Positions 1 through 9,507 are shown, counted from the first letter of the stretch. The stretch is DNA of 64,000 nt from Alitta virens (GCA_932294295.1 OW028586.1:9887790-9951789); one strand, 5' to 3'. Numbers and translations are program-made. The notes: generated by a model from the sequence alone, not told the origin.

Positions 1-572
1 AGATCTTTCAGCATCGTTGAGTTCTTTTTCTGCCATTTAGGGCAAATCTGTATTAGCAATCATTGGCTGCAGTTTGTGTTTTGTGCTGTGGGTGATAACA
101 CTGATAAGCCAACACGAAATTTCAAATGCCATGAAACTCTTGGATTGTGAGCTGAGGATGCTGCTATGGGCAGCGTTGGGATGCGGCACAATCTGATTAA
201 GAGAGATGCTAAAGCTCTCCATGGAAATCAACAGTGGCCGGTTACACTGTAAACTTTGATTAAAATCATCGCCACTTTGAAAGCTCCACAGGATAGGCCC
301 TAGAATCGCCTGTAAAATAGAAAACTGTTCATAAGGGGCCAGGATTGTTGGAACCCCTCAGGAAATCAGCCATATATTATTGATTGGGGTTTACAGACCT
401 GGGCAGGTGAGAGAAAGCAAGCGGGGTAGATGGCTACACCTGCTTCCGAAAGTTATGCCATTACCAGTAATACCTATTTTGATTACCAAATCTTGGGAGC
501 ATTCCGATGCAAGAACCAGAACGAGCTTAGGTTGGAATGCTGATGATGTTAATGTGAAATGAAGTCATGAAA
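1..572. other. Unassigned unique sequence
   Basis: Moderately AT-rich, non-repetitive DNA. Open frames here are short, have no family I recognise and show no convincing splice-site context. Nothing supportable was found. Confidence 0.5.
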
Positions 573-906
573 TATTCTATTCTATTTTATTCTATTATAT
601 TCTATTCTATTCTATTCTATTCTATTCTATTCTATTCTATTCTATTCCTGTTCTGTTCTATTCTGCAAAAAATTATTCCTGGAATACATTTTATTCTATT
701 CTATTCTATTCTGCAAGAAAGAATTCATTGAATACATTTTATTATATTCTATTCTATTATATTCTATTTTATTCTATTCTATGCTATTCTATTTTAATCT
801 ATTTATTCTATTCTATTCTATTTTATTCTATTCTAATCTATTTTATTCTGTTCTATTCCATTCTAAAGACATTCATAAGGTAAATTCTTTTCTATTCCAT
901 TCTACT
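573..906. repeat. (TTCTA)n pentanucleotide array, interrupted
   Basis: Runs of TTCTA are broken by two related interruptions (CTGCAAAAAATTATTCCTGG and a CTGCAAGAAAGAATTC version), each followed by AATACATTTTATT. The interruption has therefore been copied with the array, giving a crude higher-order structure. The open frame across it is spurious. Confidence 0.9.
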
Positions 907-977
907 CCAAAAAAATACATAAATATTATGGAGTATTATTGCAATGGTGATGAAGTTTCTAATGACTGCCTCCTTCC

Positions 978-1195
978 CCTACCCCTGAGACAGGGTGGGC
1001 CTAGCTCAGTGGTAGCGCTCTAGGCTTCCAACCGCTGGGTCCCGGGTTCAATTTCCAGTCGAGCCTAAGTTGGATGGCTGTTTCATCCTTCATCTCATTG
1101 CCATGGTCCCTGCCTGTCCTGATTAGCTCATCAGGTGAAGGAATACAGGACGTAAAGCCCTATTCCACCCACCGCCACCACCCTATCCCTGAGAC
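978..1195 (+). mobile_element. SINE1 copy (tRNA-Gly-like SINE) with target-site duplication
   Basis: The body, 992-1181, starts with a tRNA-like head: A-box-like TAGCTCAGTGGTAGCGC, an anticodon-loop-like CTTCCAA (reads UCC, Gly) and B-box-like GGGTTCAATTTCC. A non-tRNA body follows (TGGCTGTTTCATCCTTCATC, then CAGGACGTAAAGCCCTA) and a CCACC-rich end. It is flanked by near-identical 14-bp direct repeats, CCTACCCCTGAGAC (978-991) and CCTATCCCTGAGAC (1182-1195), the mark of retroposition. Other copies lie at 19301, 34352 and 40137. No exact SINE family name is claimed. Confidence 0.88.
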
Positions 1196-1212
1196 CCCCC
1201 CCCCCCCCCCCC
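1195..1212 (+). repeat. Poly(C) tract, 18 bp
   Basis: C18 directly abuts the 3' direct repeat of the SINE1 copy. It is one of several long C/G homopolymers in this otherwise AT-rich window. Confidence 0.9.
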
Positions 1213-1606
1213 TTCCACTTCTTTCAAAAACAAAAATGGAATTGATGACACGCAAAGCAAACAACAATTGGTCTCTCATTAGCCGTCAATGGTCAGAGAT
1301 TAAGAAATCATGAAGTGGAAACAAGGCAGTTCATCATTAAATAATCCGCTTATTGCGTGTCACGCGGGGGCCAGTTGAGCAGTTCTTCGCTAGGAACCTT
1401 TAATTAAGAACAAATGGCGTCAAGCTGGCAGCCATCTTGGATGGCCATGATCACACCAGATGCCAACGACTTTATTTGTTGATTTCCGGTCGAGATCAAT
1501 GGACTGACTGACCCCACAGAAGTAAGAGACTTGGCTGTGGAACCTCACAATGAAGATCACCCTCGGAAATTATTGAAGTGGTCTTTTAACCACATGTACC
1601 TACAAA
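1213..1606. other. Unique sequence with a YY1-like site
   Basis: Non-repetitive. GCAGCCATCTTGG at 1428-1440 resembles a YY1 site. No gene was recognised. Confidence 0.4.
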
Positions 1607-1775
1607 TGTAAGCTAGATAGATTAATAGATATATAGATAGATGGATAGATGGATATATAGATAGATAGATAGATAGACAGATAGATAGATAGATAGGCAG
1701 CTAGACAGATAGACAGATAGCCAGCTAGACAGATAGACAGATAGATAGATAGACAGCTAGACAGATAGACAGATA
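1607..1775. repeat. (GATA)n compound microsatellite
   Basis: TAGA units with GACA and GATG variants and recurrent AGCTAGACAGATAGAC blocks. The non-random variants show the array grew by copying multi-unit segments. Confidence 0.92.
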
Positions 1776-2330
1776 ACAGTGGGGTAGTTGTCCACCCATC
1801 TGTCCCTGGCTATAAAGTTAACCAGACAGACAAAAAACCAAACAAAAAGACAGAAAGATCCGAACAGAAAGATAGAAAGACAGACAAATTATCTACTCGC
1901 CAAAAGCAATCAATTCTCAGTTTGCTGCACAAGTGCAGGGTGCCGTGCTGGGGTGGCGAGTTCAACCCTCGGGGCAAAATACTGCCAGTCATGTTCACCC
2001 CAGAGAAGGAGGGTTGGAGCTGGGGGTTATACAATGGGTGCAAGTTGTGCTTTATTTGATCGTGAATCAGGGGTAGCTGAACACTGGTCATTTTGCCATA
2101 ATGCCTCATCAAGCTACGGTCGACCATAATAGAGCCAAATCGACGAGGGAGCAGGGGGGCAGGGCAAGACCGGGCCCTCCCCGGGAGGCAACACTGCCCG
2201 CCGCATACTGATGGCCGCCGAAATGACAGCCCGTTGCCCCGGAGTCACCCTCTGTGCATCTATTATGCATCACCCGGTCAAAAGTATGCAATCATGATCC
2301 CCTCACTGACTGCACTAACTCCGTCTGATT
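1776..2330. other. Unique, locally GC-rich sequence
   Basis: A GC-richer patch (about 1920-2280). The frames of about 100 residues on both strands have no recognisable domain and overlap each other, so I do not call a gene. Confidence 0.4.
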
Positions 2331-2417
2331 TGACGCCCGCTGTGACGTCCACGACGCCCGTAAAAACGTGCGTCACAACGTCCCAGACAGCGTCGCAGAC
2401 GACGTTCTAACGTCATC
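2331..2417. promoter_or_regulatory. Cluster of ACGTC / CRE-half-like motifs
   Basis: In under 90 bp there are TGACGCC, GTGACGTCC, CGACGCC, ACGTGCGTC, ACGTCCC, GCGTCG, GACGTT and ACGTCATC. This is dense for AT-rich DNA and resembles grouped CREB/ATF half-sites. Function is inferred from motif density only. Confidence 0.3.
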
Positions 2418-3516
2418 ACAATTTGATGAGGTTTTAAAAAAATTGGTGACAAGATGTAAAGATTGTTTATTAAATGATCCAAGTATTAAAGTGAATTGTA
2501 GCAGGTTTAAAGATACAAATATGGTTACAATCAGTACTATATAAAATGAGTTACCAAGCCTGCAACATGATCCCCATATTAAAAAAATTATGTACAGATG
2601 CGTATTGAAAGAGGATATTTCAATTTTAATTCTTAAAATCTCCATGATATTTCATTTGGCTAGTTTCACTTTCTTATACAATATCAGTATTTATCGGTCC
2701 TGTCACGTGGTACTGAATGTGCGCATTGATTGGCTGTTATTTAGATATAGTTGTGGAATGCACAGGGAGATATTAAACATATTTTTGTACTACATGACCT
2801 TTCAACTGACAGATATTTTAATTTTCATAAAGGTCACGATCCATTGCGTCACGGCACTCAACTACTTCCGGTTATCAAAAAATAATATTTTTTGACCACT
2901 CTATATATTATTGGCATTTCAAGAATTATTAATGTATAAGACAACAGTGTTCTATTTTTAACTGTACTTAAGGTACTTAAATTGTAATTGGCCTAGTTAT
3001 TGGATCATACAAAATGTCAGATTATTTATTATGTTTTTTATTGATTTCATTATTTATATTTTTCTTTACTTTGATGGCCTAATCGATGAAATAGTAGTTA
3101 TTTTTAATGAATATTTATAATGACATTGTCTGTAATATTTTGAATTACCGTTTGCTATTATGATAAAGGGGGAAAAAATCATTTTAAAACGATGGATTGG
3201 GAGGTACACAAAGATTTGCATCATTTTGGAATTTGGAGATTGACTTTAATTTTGTATCATTTATCTTGCTGTGATAAGTATTTTGCATAATATGAAGTAA
3301 CTCTGTGTTCAAAGAAAATCATTTTCTATTGGCGAGTATTTCCACGCGCAAGATTCGCGATAATAGCACGTGATCACAGAGTACTTTGATAGAACACAGG
3401 GCGGCTGCCTACAGGGCTCGTGGCCGAAAATAGGGGTATCACCTTGCTTTCTTTGCCTAAGCCTCTACATAACACATATCCTTATGTCAGACAAACAGTT
3501 CTTTATGCAATAGGGG
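2418..3516. other. AT-rich unique sequence without recognised genes
   Basis: About 1.1 kb of AT-rich DNA with no microsatellite. It has an isolated inverted CCAAT-like GATTGGCTG near 2727 and an E-box-like CACGTGATCAC near 3368. The frames have no recognisable content. Confidence 0.5.
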
Positions 3517-3563
3517 TAAAGGGGTACTAAATTGCCGGTAATTACCCTCACAGTACCCCTTTA
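3517..3563. repeat. 12-bp perfect inverted repeat around a palindrome
   Basis: TAAAGGGGTACT (3517-3528) is the reverse complement of AGTACCCCTTTA (3552-3563). The loop holds a separate palindrome, GGTAATTACC (3537-3546), almost concentric with the outer arms. The 47-bp structure could extrude as a cruciform or be a dimeric binding site with a TAATTA homeodomain core. Confidence 0.75.
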
Positions 3564-3753
3564 TGATTTGGGACCCATTTCCCTAGGGTACAGTATGATA
3601 TTTTGAAGAAGTTTTAATTAAAAACCCCAATACAAATTGATAAAGCACTAGTGATATTATTTACAGAATTATTCAATCAGTCCTAGTGATTTCCTGGACT
3701 TATCCTTATTTAAACAATTTCTTAACAATCACCAGAAAGAGTGTGATTTTTAA

Positions 3754-3951
3754 ACCCCCGATTTCTTTAGAAGTCACTTCACTGATTACATGAAAGAGTC
3801 TGACAAACCAATGTTCAAATTTGACTTACGCAAAGCATTTGATGTTGTACATACTAAATCTCATGAGTATTCCAGGTATGTTTACTCTAGGGAGAAGAAA
3901 TTTACTTATGTCATTGTGTTGCACGTTTTCAGAAGTATAGACTTCAACTGA
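3754..3951 (+). pseudogene. Possible LINE reverse-transcriptase remnant
   Basis: An open frame of 65 codons runs between a TAA (3751) and a TGA (3949). From 3820 it encodes FDLRKAFDVVHTKSHEY, which resembles the first catalytic-Asp block of non-LTR reverse transcriptases ([LF]DL.KAFD.V.H). No further RT motif, such as the YxDD box, was found downstream, and the sequence after the block is not RT-like. It would be a broken fragment. A chance match is possible. Confidence 0.3.
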
Positions 3952-4205
3952 TTTGTTGACTGTCCAGATTTTGACAGAAAAGAGAAATCATCAATAAACT
4001 GTGTTCACGTCTTTCACATATATCTCTTTTGTATGTTTCCTTCTGTGTCTTGTTTACCTTTGAGACACTTTTGTTCTTTTATGGCTGCCTGTCTCTTTAC
4101 TTATATATGTTACTTAAATTGATCTTTTTATCATATTCTTCATTGATTCATTTGCTTTTTTGTTTTGCTTGATTTACTATACTTGTACATTTCTTGTCAT
4201 TGGAT
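3952..4205. other. AT-rich unique sequence
   Basis: T-rich sequence leading into the polypyrimidine tract. No feature was recognised. Confidence 0.4.
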
Positions 4206-4475
4206 TCTTCCTTCCTTCGTTCCTTCCTTCCTAACTTTCTTGCTTTCTCTTTCTTTCTTTCTTAATTTTTTCTTGCTTCCTTTCTTTCTTTTTTTCTTTC
4301 TTTCTTTCTTTTTTTCTTTCTTTTTTTCTTTTTTTCTTTCTTGTTTTCTTTCTTTCTTTCTTTCTTTTTTTCTTTTTCTTTCTTCATTTCTTGTTTTTTT
4401 GCTTTCTTCCTTTCTGCCCTTCTTTCTTGCTTTCTTGATTTCTTGTTTCCTCTCTTTCTTTCTTTTTTCTGTTAT
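4206..4475 (+). repeat. Polypyrimidine (CTTT)n-type tract, about 270 bp
   Basis: Almost uninterrupted T and C (CTTT, TTCC and CTTTTTT units). Open frames here are S/F/L low-complexity translations. Such homopyrimidine tracts can adopt triplex (H-DNA) structure, which is an inference. Confidence 0.9.
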
Positions 4476-4606
4476 GTTATGTTCATGTCATTCATTCTTT
4501 TACATTTCTTCCATTTTTTGTACATATTTTTCCGTACTTTCTCTTGCTCCCCCATCACATTTCTTTCTTTTTTTGCTTGCAACTAAAGCCTTTGATAAAG
4601 ATCTGC

Positions 4607-4709
4607 AGGTCACATGTCAGGCGTTTGACATAATCTGAGGTCAGAAATCAATCGCTCGAGGTCAATCGGTGTTTTCTAGGTCGTTTAGAGGTCACAGGGT
4701 CAAAGGTCA
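4607..4709 (+). promoter_or_regulatory. Nuclear-receptor half-site cluster with a DR2-DR1 composite
   Basis: AGGTCA-type half-sites lie at 4607-4612, 4638-4643, 4659-4664, 4678-4683 (AGGTCG), 4689-4694, 4697-4702 (GGGTCA) and 4704-4709. The last three form AGGTCA-2-GGGTCA-1-AGGTCA. GGGTCAAAGGTCA is a textbook DR1, the layout used by RXR heterodimers and HNF4. The next gene is not visible, so the target is unknown. Confidence 0.4.
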
Positions 4710-5400
4710 AAGAACATACGGGTACTTTTGAAAGTGGCTTGTGGCGCGATTGCCTGTGAAGTACAGATATGATCTTGTTACGAATTGAAGGGGTTTTTTC
4801 CCCCTTTCTTTCTGATAAGTGGGGCTTGGCATGCAAATCTTGCCTTGAGTAACTGTGTTATGCAATCTTGTCATCAATTGTGAATCATAATCGCCCTTAA
4901 TTTGCCTTAAGAAGCCTTAAGATCCTCTTAAGCCATGCATCATCCTGGGTTAAGGGCCCTGGGAGGGTGAGGAAATCCAGGACTTGGGCACACCCCTATT
5001 TTTCTTCACAGAGCTGTGTTCAGATCCCTATTTTGGCAGTGAACATCATGCAGTTATTCTACAGACAGCCACCCTGCCCTCATAAATCTTTATTTACCCC
5101 CATAATGATGCCATAAGAGTTGGATTATCTTTTTATCAGATCCATAACTCCATTATTGTAGTCCCAGACGTGGGGAGACAGATATGCTAGCCCTACTTGC
5201 TCTGACAAGTAAGCAGGCCGTGGAATGAGTTCAGCTTTTTACAGCCCACCCTCTGTCGTAAATCCAACATACACGGTGTTCCCTGTAAAAGGCAGTATTT
5301 GTCAACCGGATTCATGCACCATACCAGGGAACTTGGCCCTTAAAAAGGTCACAGGTGAATAAGACCATGCTTTGATTGAGTTAAGGTTGCATATGATGGA
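4710..5400. other. Unique sequence without recognised features
   Basis: Non-repetitive. No gene, hairpin or array was recognised. Confidence 0.4.
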
Positions 5401-5444
5401 TTGTGTACCAGTTGTGTACCAGTTGTGTACCAGTTGTGTACCAG
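5401..5444 (+). repeat. 11-bp tandem repeat, four units
   Basis: TTGTGTACCAG is repeated four times perfectly. It is a young minisatellite about 30 bp upstream of a SINE2 copy. Confidence 0.9.
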
Positions 5445-5471
5445 TTGGTAGGGTACATCCTTGTTTCGTTT

Positions 5472-5765
5472 AGCTGGGTGGCATAATGGGTAAGGAATTG
5501 GCCAATGTTGGCCAGCTCTGCTGAAGGTCCCTGGTTCGAATCCCTGGCCAAGGAAAACTTCATGAGCTACATCCCAGCTGGATGTCGTTTGGGTGAGACC
5601 TTAAATTTGAGGTCCCTTGTACTCGGGTGTTTATGCTGATGCATGGGGTGAATGTGTAACATGGTGTGGACTCAAAGCAGCCTTATCATTTCATCATAAC
5701 GCCTGCCTCTTGTAGCTGCTCGTATATGCTGACTAAGCTTGTGACCCAGTAGCATTCAGACATTA
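5472..5765 (+). mobile_element. SINE2 copy, nearly full length
   Basis: The tRNA-like head (AGCTGGGTGGCATAATGGGT, A-box region; GGTTCGAATCCC, B box) resembles class-II (Ser/Leu-type) tRNAs. The shared body follows (CTTCATGAGCTACATCCCAG, CTTGTACTCGGGTGTTTATG, AACATGGTGTGGACTC) and then the SINE2 3' tail (CATCATAACGCCTGCCTCTT ... CCAGTAGCATT). Full-length relatives are at 28266 (+) and 12579 (-). Confidence 0.85.
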
Positions 5766-5773
5766 GTTGTGTG

Positions 5774-5953
5774 AGAATCAGAATCAGAAATGCATTTACT
5801 CCCACTACATGACAGTTACAAATAATTATGGCGGGTACTTGATTCATGCAGACCCTTGTCTTTTGGACTCAATTTCTTCATTGCATCTACAGTGATAGAA
5901 TTGAGTTTTCTACCTTCATACCTATGGAGTAGTTTGTATAATTTCATTTCAAG
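5774..5953 (-). mobile_element. Possible LINE 3'-end fragment
   Basis: The reverse complement ends in AAATGCATTTCTGATTCTGATTCT-like sequence, a form typical of 3' ends of CR1/L2-like non-LTR elements with short direct repeats. No coding part is visible. It sits between a SINE2 and an inverted-repeat element. Confidence 0.3.
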
Positions 5954-6319
5954 CTCACAGCCCAACGACCTAATTATGGACATTCTTTGCTAGTTTACCT
6001 AGTTAAACAAAATGATTGGTTAAACTATGTAGCCAATAGGCTGAGTATAGACTTAAGAAATACTCTCTTAAAAAAATAAGAGAGAAATGGATTCATATTT
6101 TTTTAGTTTAAGCAGTTTTTCTGTATTGCCTGCTTGTCAGAACAAGAATTGCGTAAACTCAGCACATGTACATCTAATTACTCTGTAATTTCATTGTTAG
6201 ACCCTTTAATACCATAAGCCAGCCTGTAGACTATAAGAGAAATTGATTAATTTACTTTAGATGAGTGAACGAGCAAAACATAATTAGGTCGCTGGGCTGT
6301 GAGGTGACGACACACAGTG
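5954..6319. mobile_element. MITE-like element, family M2 copy A
   Basis: The left arm CTCACAGCCCAACGACCTAA (5954 on) matches the reverse complement of the right arm (6279-6303) over 25 bp with one difference. The right end extends to CACACAGTG before TTAA. The interior is AT-rich and partly palindromic (AATAGGCTGAGTATAGACTT against AGTCTACAGGCTGGCTTATG). The right half recurs in reverse orientation at 54221-54468, which proves it is a dispersed repeat. No transposase is seen. TA-rich flanks hint at a PIF/Harbinger-type target, but the ends are not firmly set. Confidence 0.65.
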
Positions 6320-6357
6320 TTAATTATATCTCAAAGTCAAAGTGACCTGACTATTGG

Positions 6358-6786
6358 GTGGTCTTATGGTAAGATCAGCTGTACCAAAATAAAGTCTTTG
6401 CTATTACATAAGCATCAGAATATAATGGTACTATCATTACATTTCACTGTTAATATAATTTCATTGTTATCATGAATTTTTACCTTTTATCATAACTAGG
6501 CCTCGAGGAAGTTAAATTCAATTTGTACAACTGACATGTGGGCAAATAAATCTTCAGTATTTTGTGCAATGTTTTGATGTTCTCAACACCAAGTTCATGA
6601 CCTTGTGAACAGCACTTTTGCGAGTGAAAATCACTCCTCGAAAAGTTTTGTTTATTTTGGTTTCCTGGAACAACATGTAAACAATCAGAACAATTTCAGC
6701 TGCCCTAGAACTCATAAATGTTCGAATAATGTAAAATTCAAATGTGACTAGCTGACAAATACAGGGCTATCTTACCATAAGACCAC
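6358..6786. mobile_element. Possible element bounded by 18-bp perfect inverted repeats
   Basis: GTGGTCTTATGGTAAGAT (6358-6375) is exactly reversed at 6769-6786, 429 bp overall. No clear target duplication is seen and no internal similarity to other repeats here was found. The repeat contains TAAGACCAC, which is also part of the 17-bp motif family described elsewhere. Confidence 0.4.
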
Positions 6787-6856
6787 ATAACTATAATATA
6801 GATCATTTACTACCATGACAACCAGCTACTGTTCCCAACTGTATTTAATAACTCTT

Positions 6857-6891
6857 GTCACGATTTTACCTCACTATTAAGACCACTTCAT
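6857..6891 (+). repeat. 17-bp motif family (ACCTCACTATTAAGACC), 1.5 units
   Basis: ACCTCACTATTAAGACC followed by ACTTCA. This is the cleanest single copy of a motif found singly or in 17-bp tandem register at many places in the window. Confidence 0.6.
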
Positions 6892-7110
6892 GTAATTTTG
6901 TGGGCATGTTTTTAGTGAAATCATACTTTTAAAACTACATTAAAGGTGCAACATTTGTGTTACAAATATGAATTAATTACTGACATGCAGTGAAAGTGTC
7001 ACTTAAAATACAATGTAAACCGTTTCTTGTGGAGATTACTACTTTTTGGGCAAACTATAGACGAACCTCGCCAATAAGATCATCCTCCTGCAAAGCTTTA
7101 CTGGTCTTTC

Positions 7111-7185
7111 TCATCTCATCATAACGTCTGCCTCTGGTAGCTGGTCATATAAGCTGACTAAGCTTCAGACTAGTGTAACTGAGAC
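7111..7185 (+). mobile_element. SINE2 3'-tail fragment
   Basis: TCATCTCATCATAACGTCTG through CATATAAGCTGACTAAGCTT matches the SINE2 tail. Head and body are missing. The 5' truncation is typical of retroposition or later deletion. Confidence 0.7.
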
Positions 7186-7837
7186 TAAGTAGCAATTGCT
7201 ACAAAGCCAGCTAGCATTCTTCATTAACTAATATTCTTAAATTTTGGTCTTAATTGTGAGGTGATGTTATTTTAATATTTGTGTTATAGTTCACATTATT
7301 ATTAAAACAACTCAGCATTTAAGATCACTTTTATCAATGCTCACTGCAGTTTTATAATGTTCTGAATGGACCAGTTTACCTGTACATGAATATGATTTTC
7401 TATGATTAATCAATTAAATAATCGCAGACAGATCTTTTCGCACGTAGGATCAACACAGGTGTGAGAAGTTTCAAAAAATGATCCGTGCAATCTAGTATTT
7501 GTCCTCCAGTTTCACTAATACGTACATTAATTTTGCATATTACAAAAGTTAGTTCAGCGGACATTGCTAAACATAATTGATTTCCAAATACTCGGAAAAT
7601 CACTCATTTGAATAATTATAAAATTTAAAAAGGCAAAAAAGACCATTGAATAATCTGCAGGTGCAGGCGCAAAATGTGCGATTGAATTTACAAAAACAAA
7701 AAAAATATATATATATATATATTGATTCTGGATTGCAAGTGTATTATTATGCGCTTTTGAAAGGTTGTATTTTGCTTAGTTATCAAAAATTATGACAAGT
7801 GCATAAAATACTTTGAGACTACATTAGGAAATTCTTA
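7186..7837. other. AT-rich unique sequence
   Basis: No gene was recognised. It contains a short (AT)n run at 7705-7722. Confidence 0.4.
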
Positions 7838-8075
7838 GGCCCCCGTGAAGGAACTGGGTTCCATTCCCAGCCCAGCTACTATTCATAAATTAGTCTATGT
7901 GCCTTAGAAAAAAAATAGTAATGCCTGGTTCTCGCTGACCATGCTGAGACAAATAATAACCCCATCCTTGAGGTATATACCATATGTGTAAAATGATGGA
8001 CTATAAGTCATCATCCCATCATTCTGTCTGCCTTGAGAGGTAGTCATATAAGTTGACTCAGCTTCAAAAGGCAAG
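7838..8075 (+). mobile_element. Diverged SINE2 copy feeding a TACAA array
   Basis: Degraded head (GGAACTGGGTTCCATTCCCAG) and body, then a recognisable tail (CATTCTGTCTGCCTTGAGAG, GTCATATAAGTTGACTCAGC). The pentanucleotide array starts directly after the tail. Confidence 0.6.
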
Positions 8076-8277
8076 CAACACAATCCAATACAATGCAATG
8101 CAAGATAATACCACACAATACAATACAGTACAGTACAATACGATACAATACAAACAATACATACATACAATACAATGCAATACAACATAATACCACAACA
8201 TACAATACAATATGATACAATACACTAAAATACATTATGATACAATGCAATGCAATGCAATGCAATACAATACAAAC
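8076..8277 (+). repeat. (TACAA)n pentanucleotide array
   Basis: TACAA, TGCAA and GATACAA units directly 3' of a SINE2 tail. Frames on the minus strand (I-V-L-Y-C repeats) are spurious. Confidence 0.9.
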
Positions 8278-8335
8278 ATGGCATATAGCTAGTACTGCCG
8301 TTGCATTGGCTGACATTATTATTGCATGGAAAACG

Positions 8336-8374
8336 CATGGTTTTCGCCCAAAATTTAATCAGGCGAAAACCATG
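8336..8374. repeat. 13-bp perfect inverted repeat
   Basis: CATGGTTTTCGCC (8336-8348) pairs with GGCGAAAACCATG (8362-8374) across a 13-nt AT-rich loop. The hairpin has no T-run terminator context, and its role is unknown. Confidence 0.75.
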
Positions 8375-8805
8375 GAGAAAACTGAGACATCATGCTCTTA
8401 GAATCAAGAGAAAATTAAAGAGTGATTTTACGTAAGCAGCAATATTTTTCACCACTGTATAAGGACCACTGCACAGATTCCCATGCTGTTCGTAATTGTG
8501 GCCTGACCTGCACGTTATTTTGCTCTCTTGATGGGTAATTTTTTGTCAGCTTCATTGGTTTTTTTTTTTTCAAATAGGTATGCATATCTCAGCCAGAGAA
8601 TAAAAAAATTCTAGTATTTGTGTAAACATGGAGTTTTGACAAATCATGCTCGAAGGTGTGGACCAAGATTTAATCGAGCAGCAAACAATAATCGAATCTC
8701 CAAAAAAACGAGCCGTTTATGAATCAACTTTTTTTTTTATTTCAAAACGCGTGCAGGTGCAGAAATGCCGATACAAATCTGCAGGTGTGCAGGAGACTGT
8801 ATTTA
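8375..8805. other. Unique sequence without recognised features
   Basis: Non-repetitive AT-rich DNA with T10 and T9 homopolymers. No gene was seen. Confidence 0.4.
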
Positions 8806-8809
8806 GGGC

Positions 8810-8860
8810 ACCTCGCTATTAAGACCACCTCGCTATTAAGACTACCTTGCTATCAAGAAC
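8810..8860 (+). repeat. 17-bp motif family, three exact-period tandem units
   Basis: ACCTCGCTATTAAGACC, ACCTCGCTATTAAGACT and ACCTTGCTATCAAGAAC follow one another with a strict 17-bp period, ending 6 bp before a SINE2 head. This is the best evidence that the motif is a tandem repeat. Confidence 0.8.
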
Positions 8861-8866
8861 AGGTAT

Positions 8867-9160
8867 ATCTGGGTGATCTAGTGGCAAAGCCTTGGCCAGC
8901 TATTCTAGCTAAAGGTACTGAGTTCAATTCCCAGCCAAATAATTCTTTGTAACCTACATCTCGGCTGGATGTCTATGGCATGAGATGTTAAATTGGAGGT
9001 GCCTTGTACTTGGTGTCTGTGCTAGGGCAAGTATAAAGGCACCACTCACGGGGTAAATGTATCATATTAGGTGGACTCCAAGCCTTATAAACTCATCATT
9101 ACGTCTTCCTCTGGCAGCTGGTCATATGACCCTATTAGGCTTCAGCCCAGGAGCATTAAG
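8867..9160 (+). mobile_element. SINE2 copy, nearly full length
   Basis: tRNA-like head with A-box-like TGGGTGATCTAGTGGCAAAG and B-box-like GAGTTCAATTCCC. The body (ACCTACATCTCGGCTGGATG, CCTTGTACTTGGTGTC) and full SINE2 tail (CATTACGTCTTCCTCTGGCA) end in AGCATTAAGAAAATACAAT. A 350-bp TACAA array continues straight from the tail. Confidence 0.82.
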
Positions 9161-9507
9161 AAAATACAATACAATATGATATATACAATACAATACAATA
9201 GCATACAATACAATACAATATGATAAATACAATACAATACAATAGTATACAATGCAATACAATATGATAAATACAATACAATACAATACAATACAATACA
9301 ATAGTATACAATGCAATACAATATGATAAATACAATACATTACAATAGTATACAATACAATACAATATGATAAATACAATACAATACAATAGTATACAGT
9401 ACAATAGCATACAATACATTACAATAGTATACAATGCAATACAATATTATAAATACAATACAATACAATAGTATACAATACAATACAATACAATATGATA
9501 AATACAA
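9161..9507 (+). repeat. (TACAA)n array with longer repeating blocks
   Basis: TACAA units are grouped into blocks of the form TGATAAATACAATACAATAC plus AATAGTATACAATGCAATAC repeated several times. It is a simple higher-order structure at the 3' end of a SINE2. Confidence 0.9.

Noticed and set aside
1186..1197. TCCCTGAGACCC, identical to the start of miR-125
   Set aside because: It is the 3' target-site duplication of a SINE1 followed by poly(C), with no hairpin and no match beyond 12 bases.
4165..4638. 157-codon S/F/L-rich hydrophobic frame
   Set aside because: Translation of the polypyrimidine tract. The apparent membrane segments are compositional.
6001..6120. Rho-independent-like terminator hairpin (CTCTTA...TAAGAG with T-run)
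   Set aside because: This is a eukaryotic sequence and the hairpin is the internal palindrome of MITE M2.
9122..9434. Minus-strand frames rich in V-L-Y-C-I
   Set aside because: Translation of the TACAA array; also at 7904-8316.
8076..9507. CRISPR-like array
   Set aside because: Repeats are 5 bp with no unique spacers. They are microsatellites next to SINE tails.
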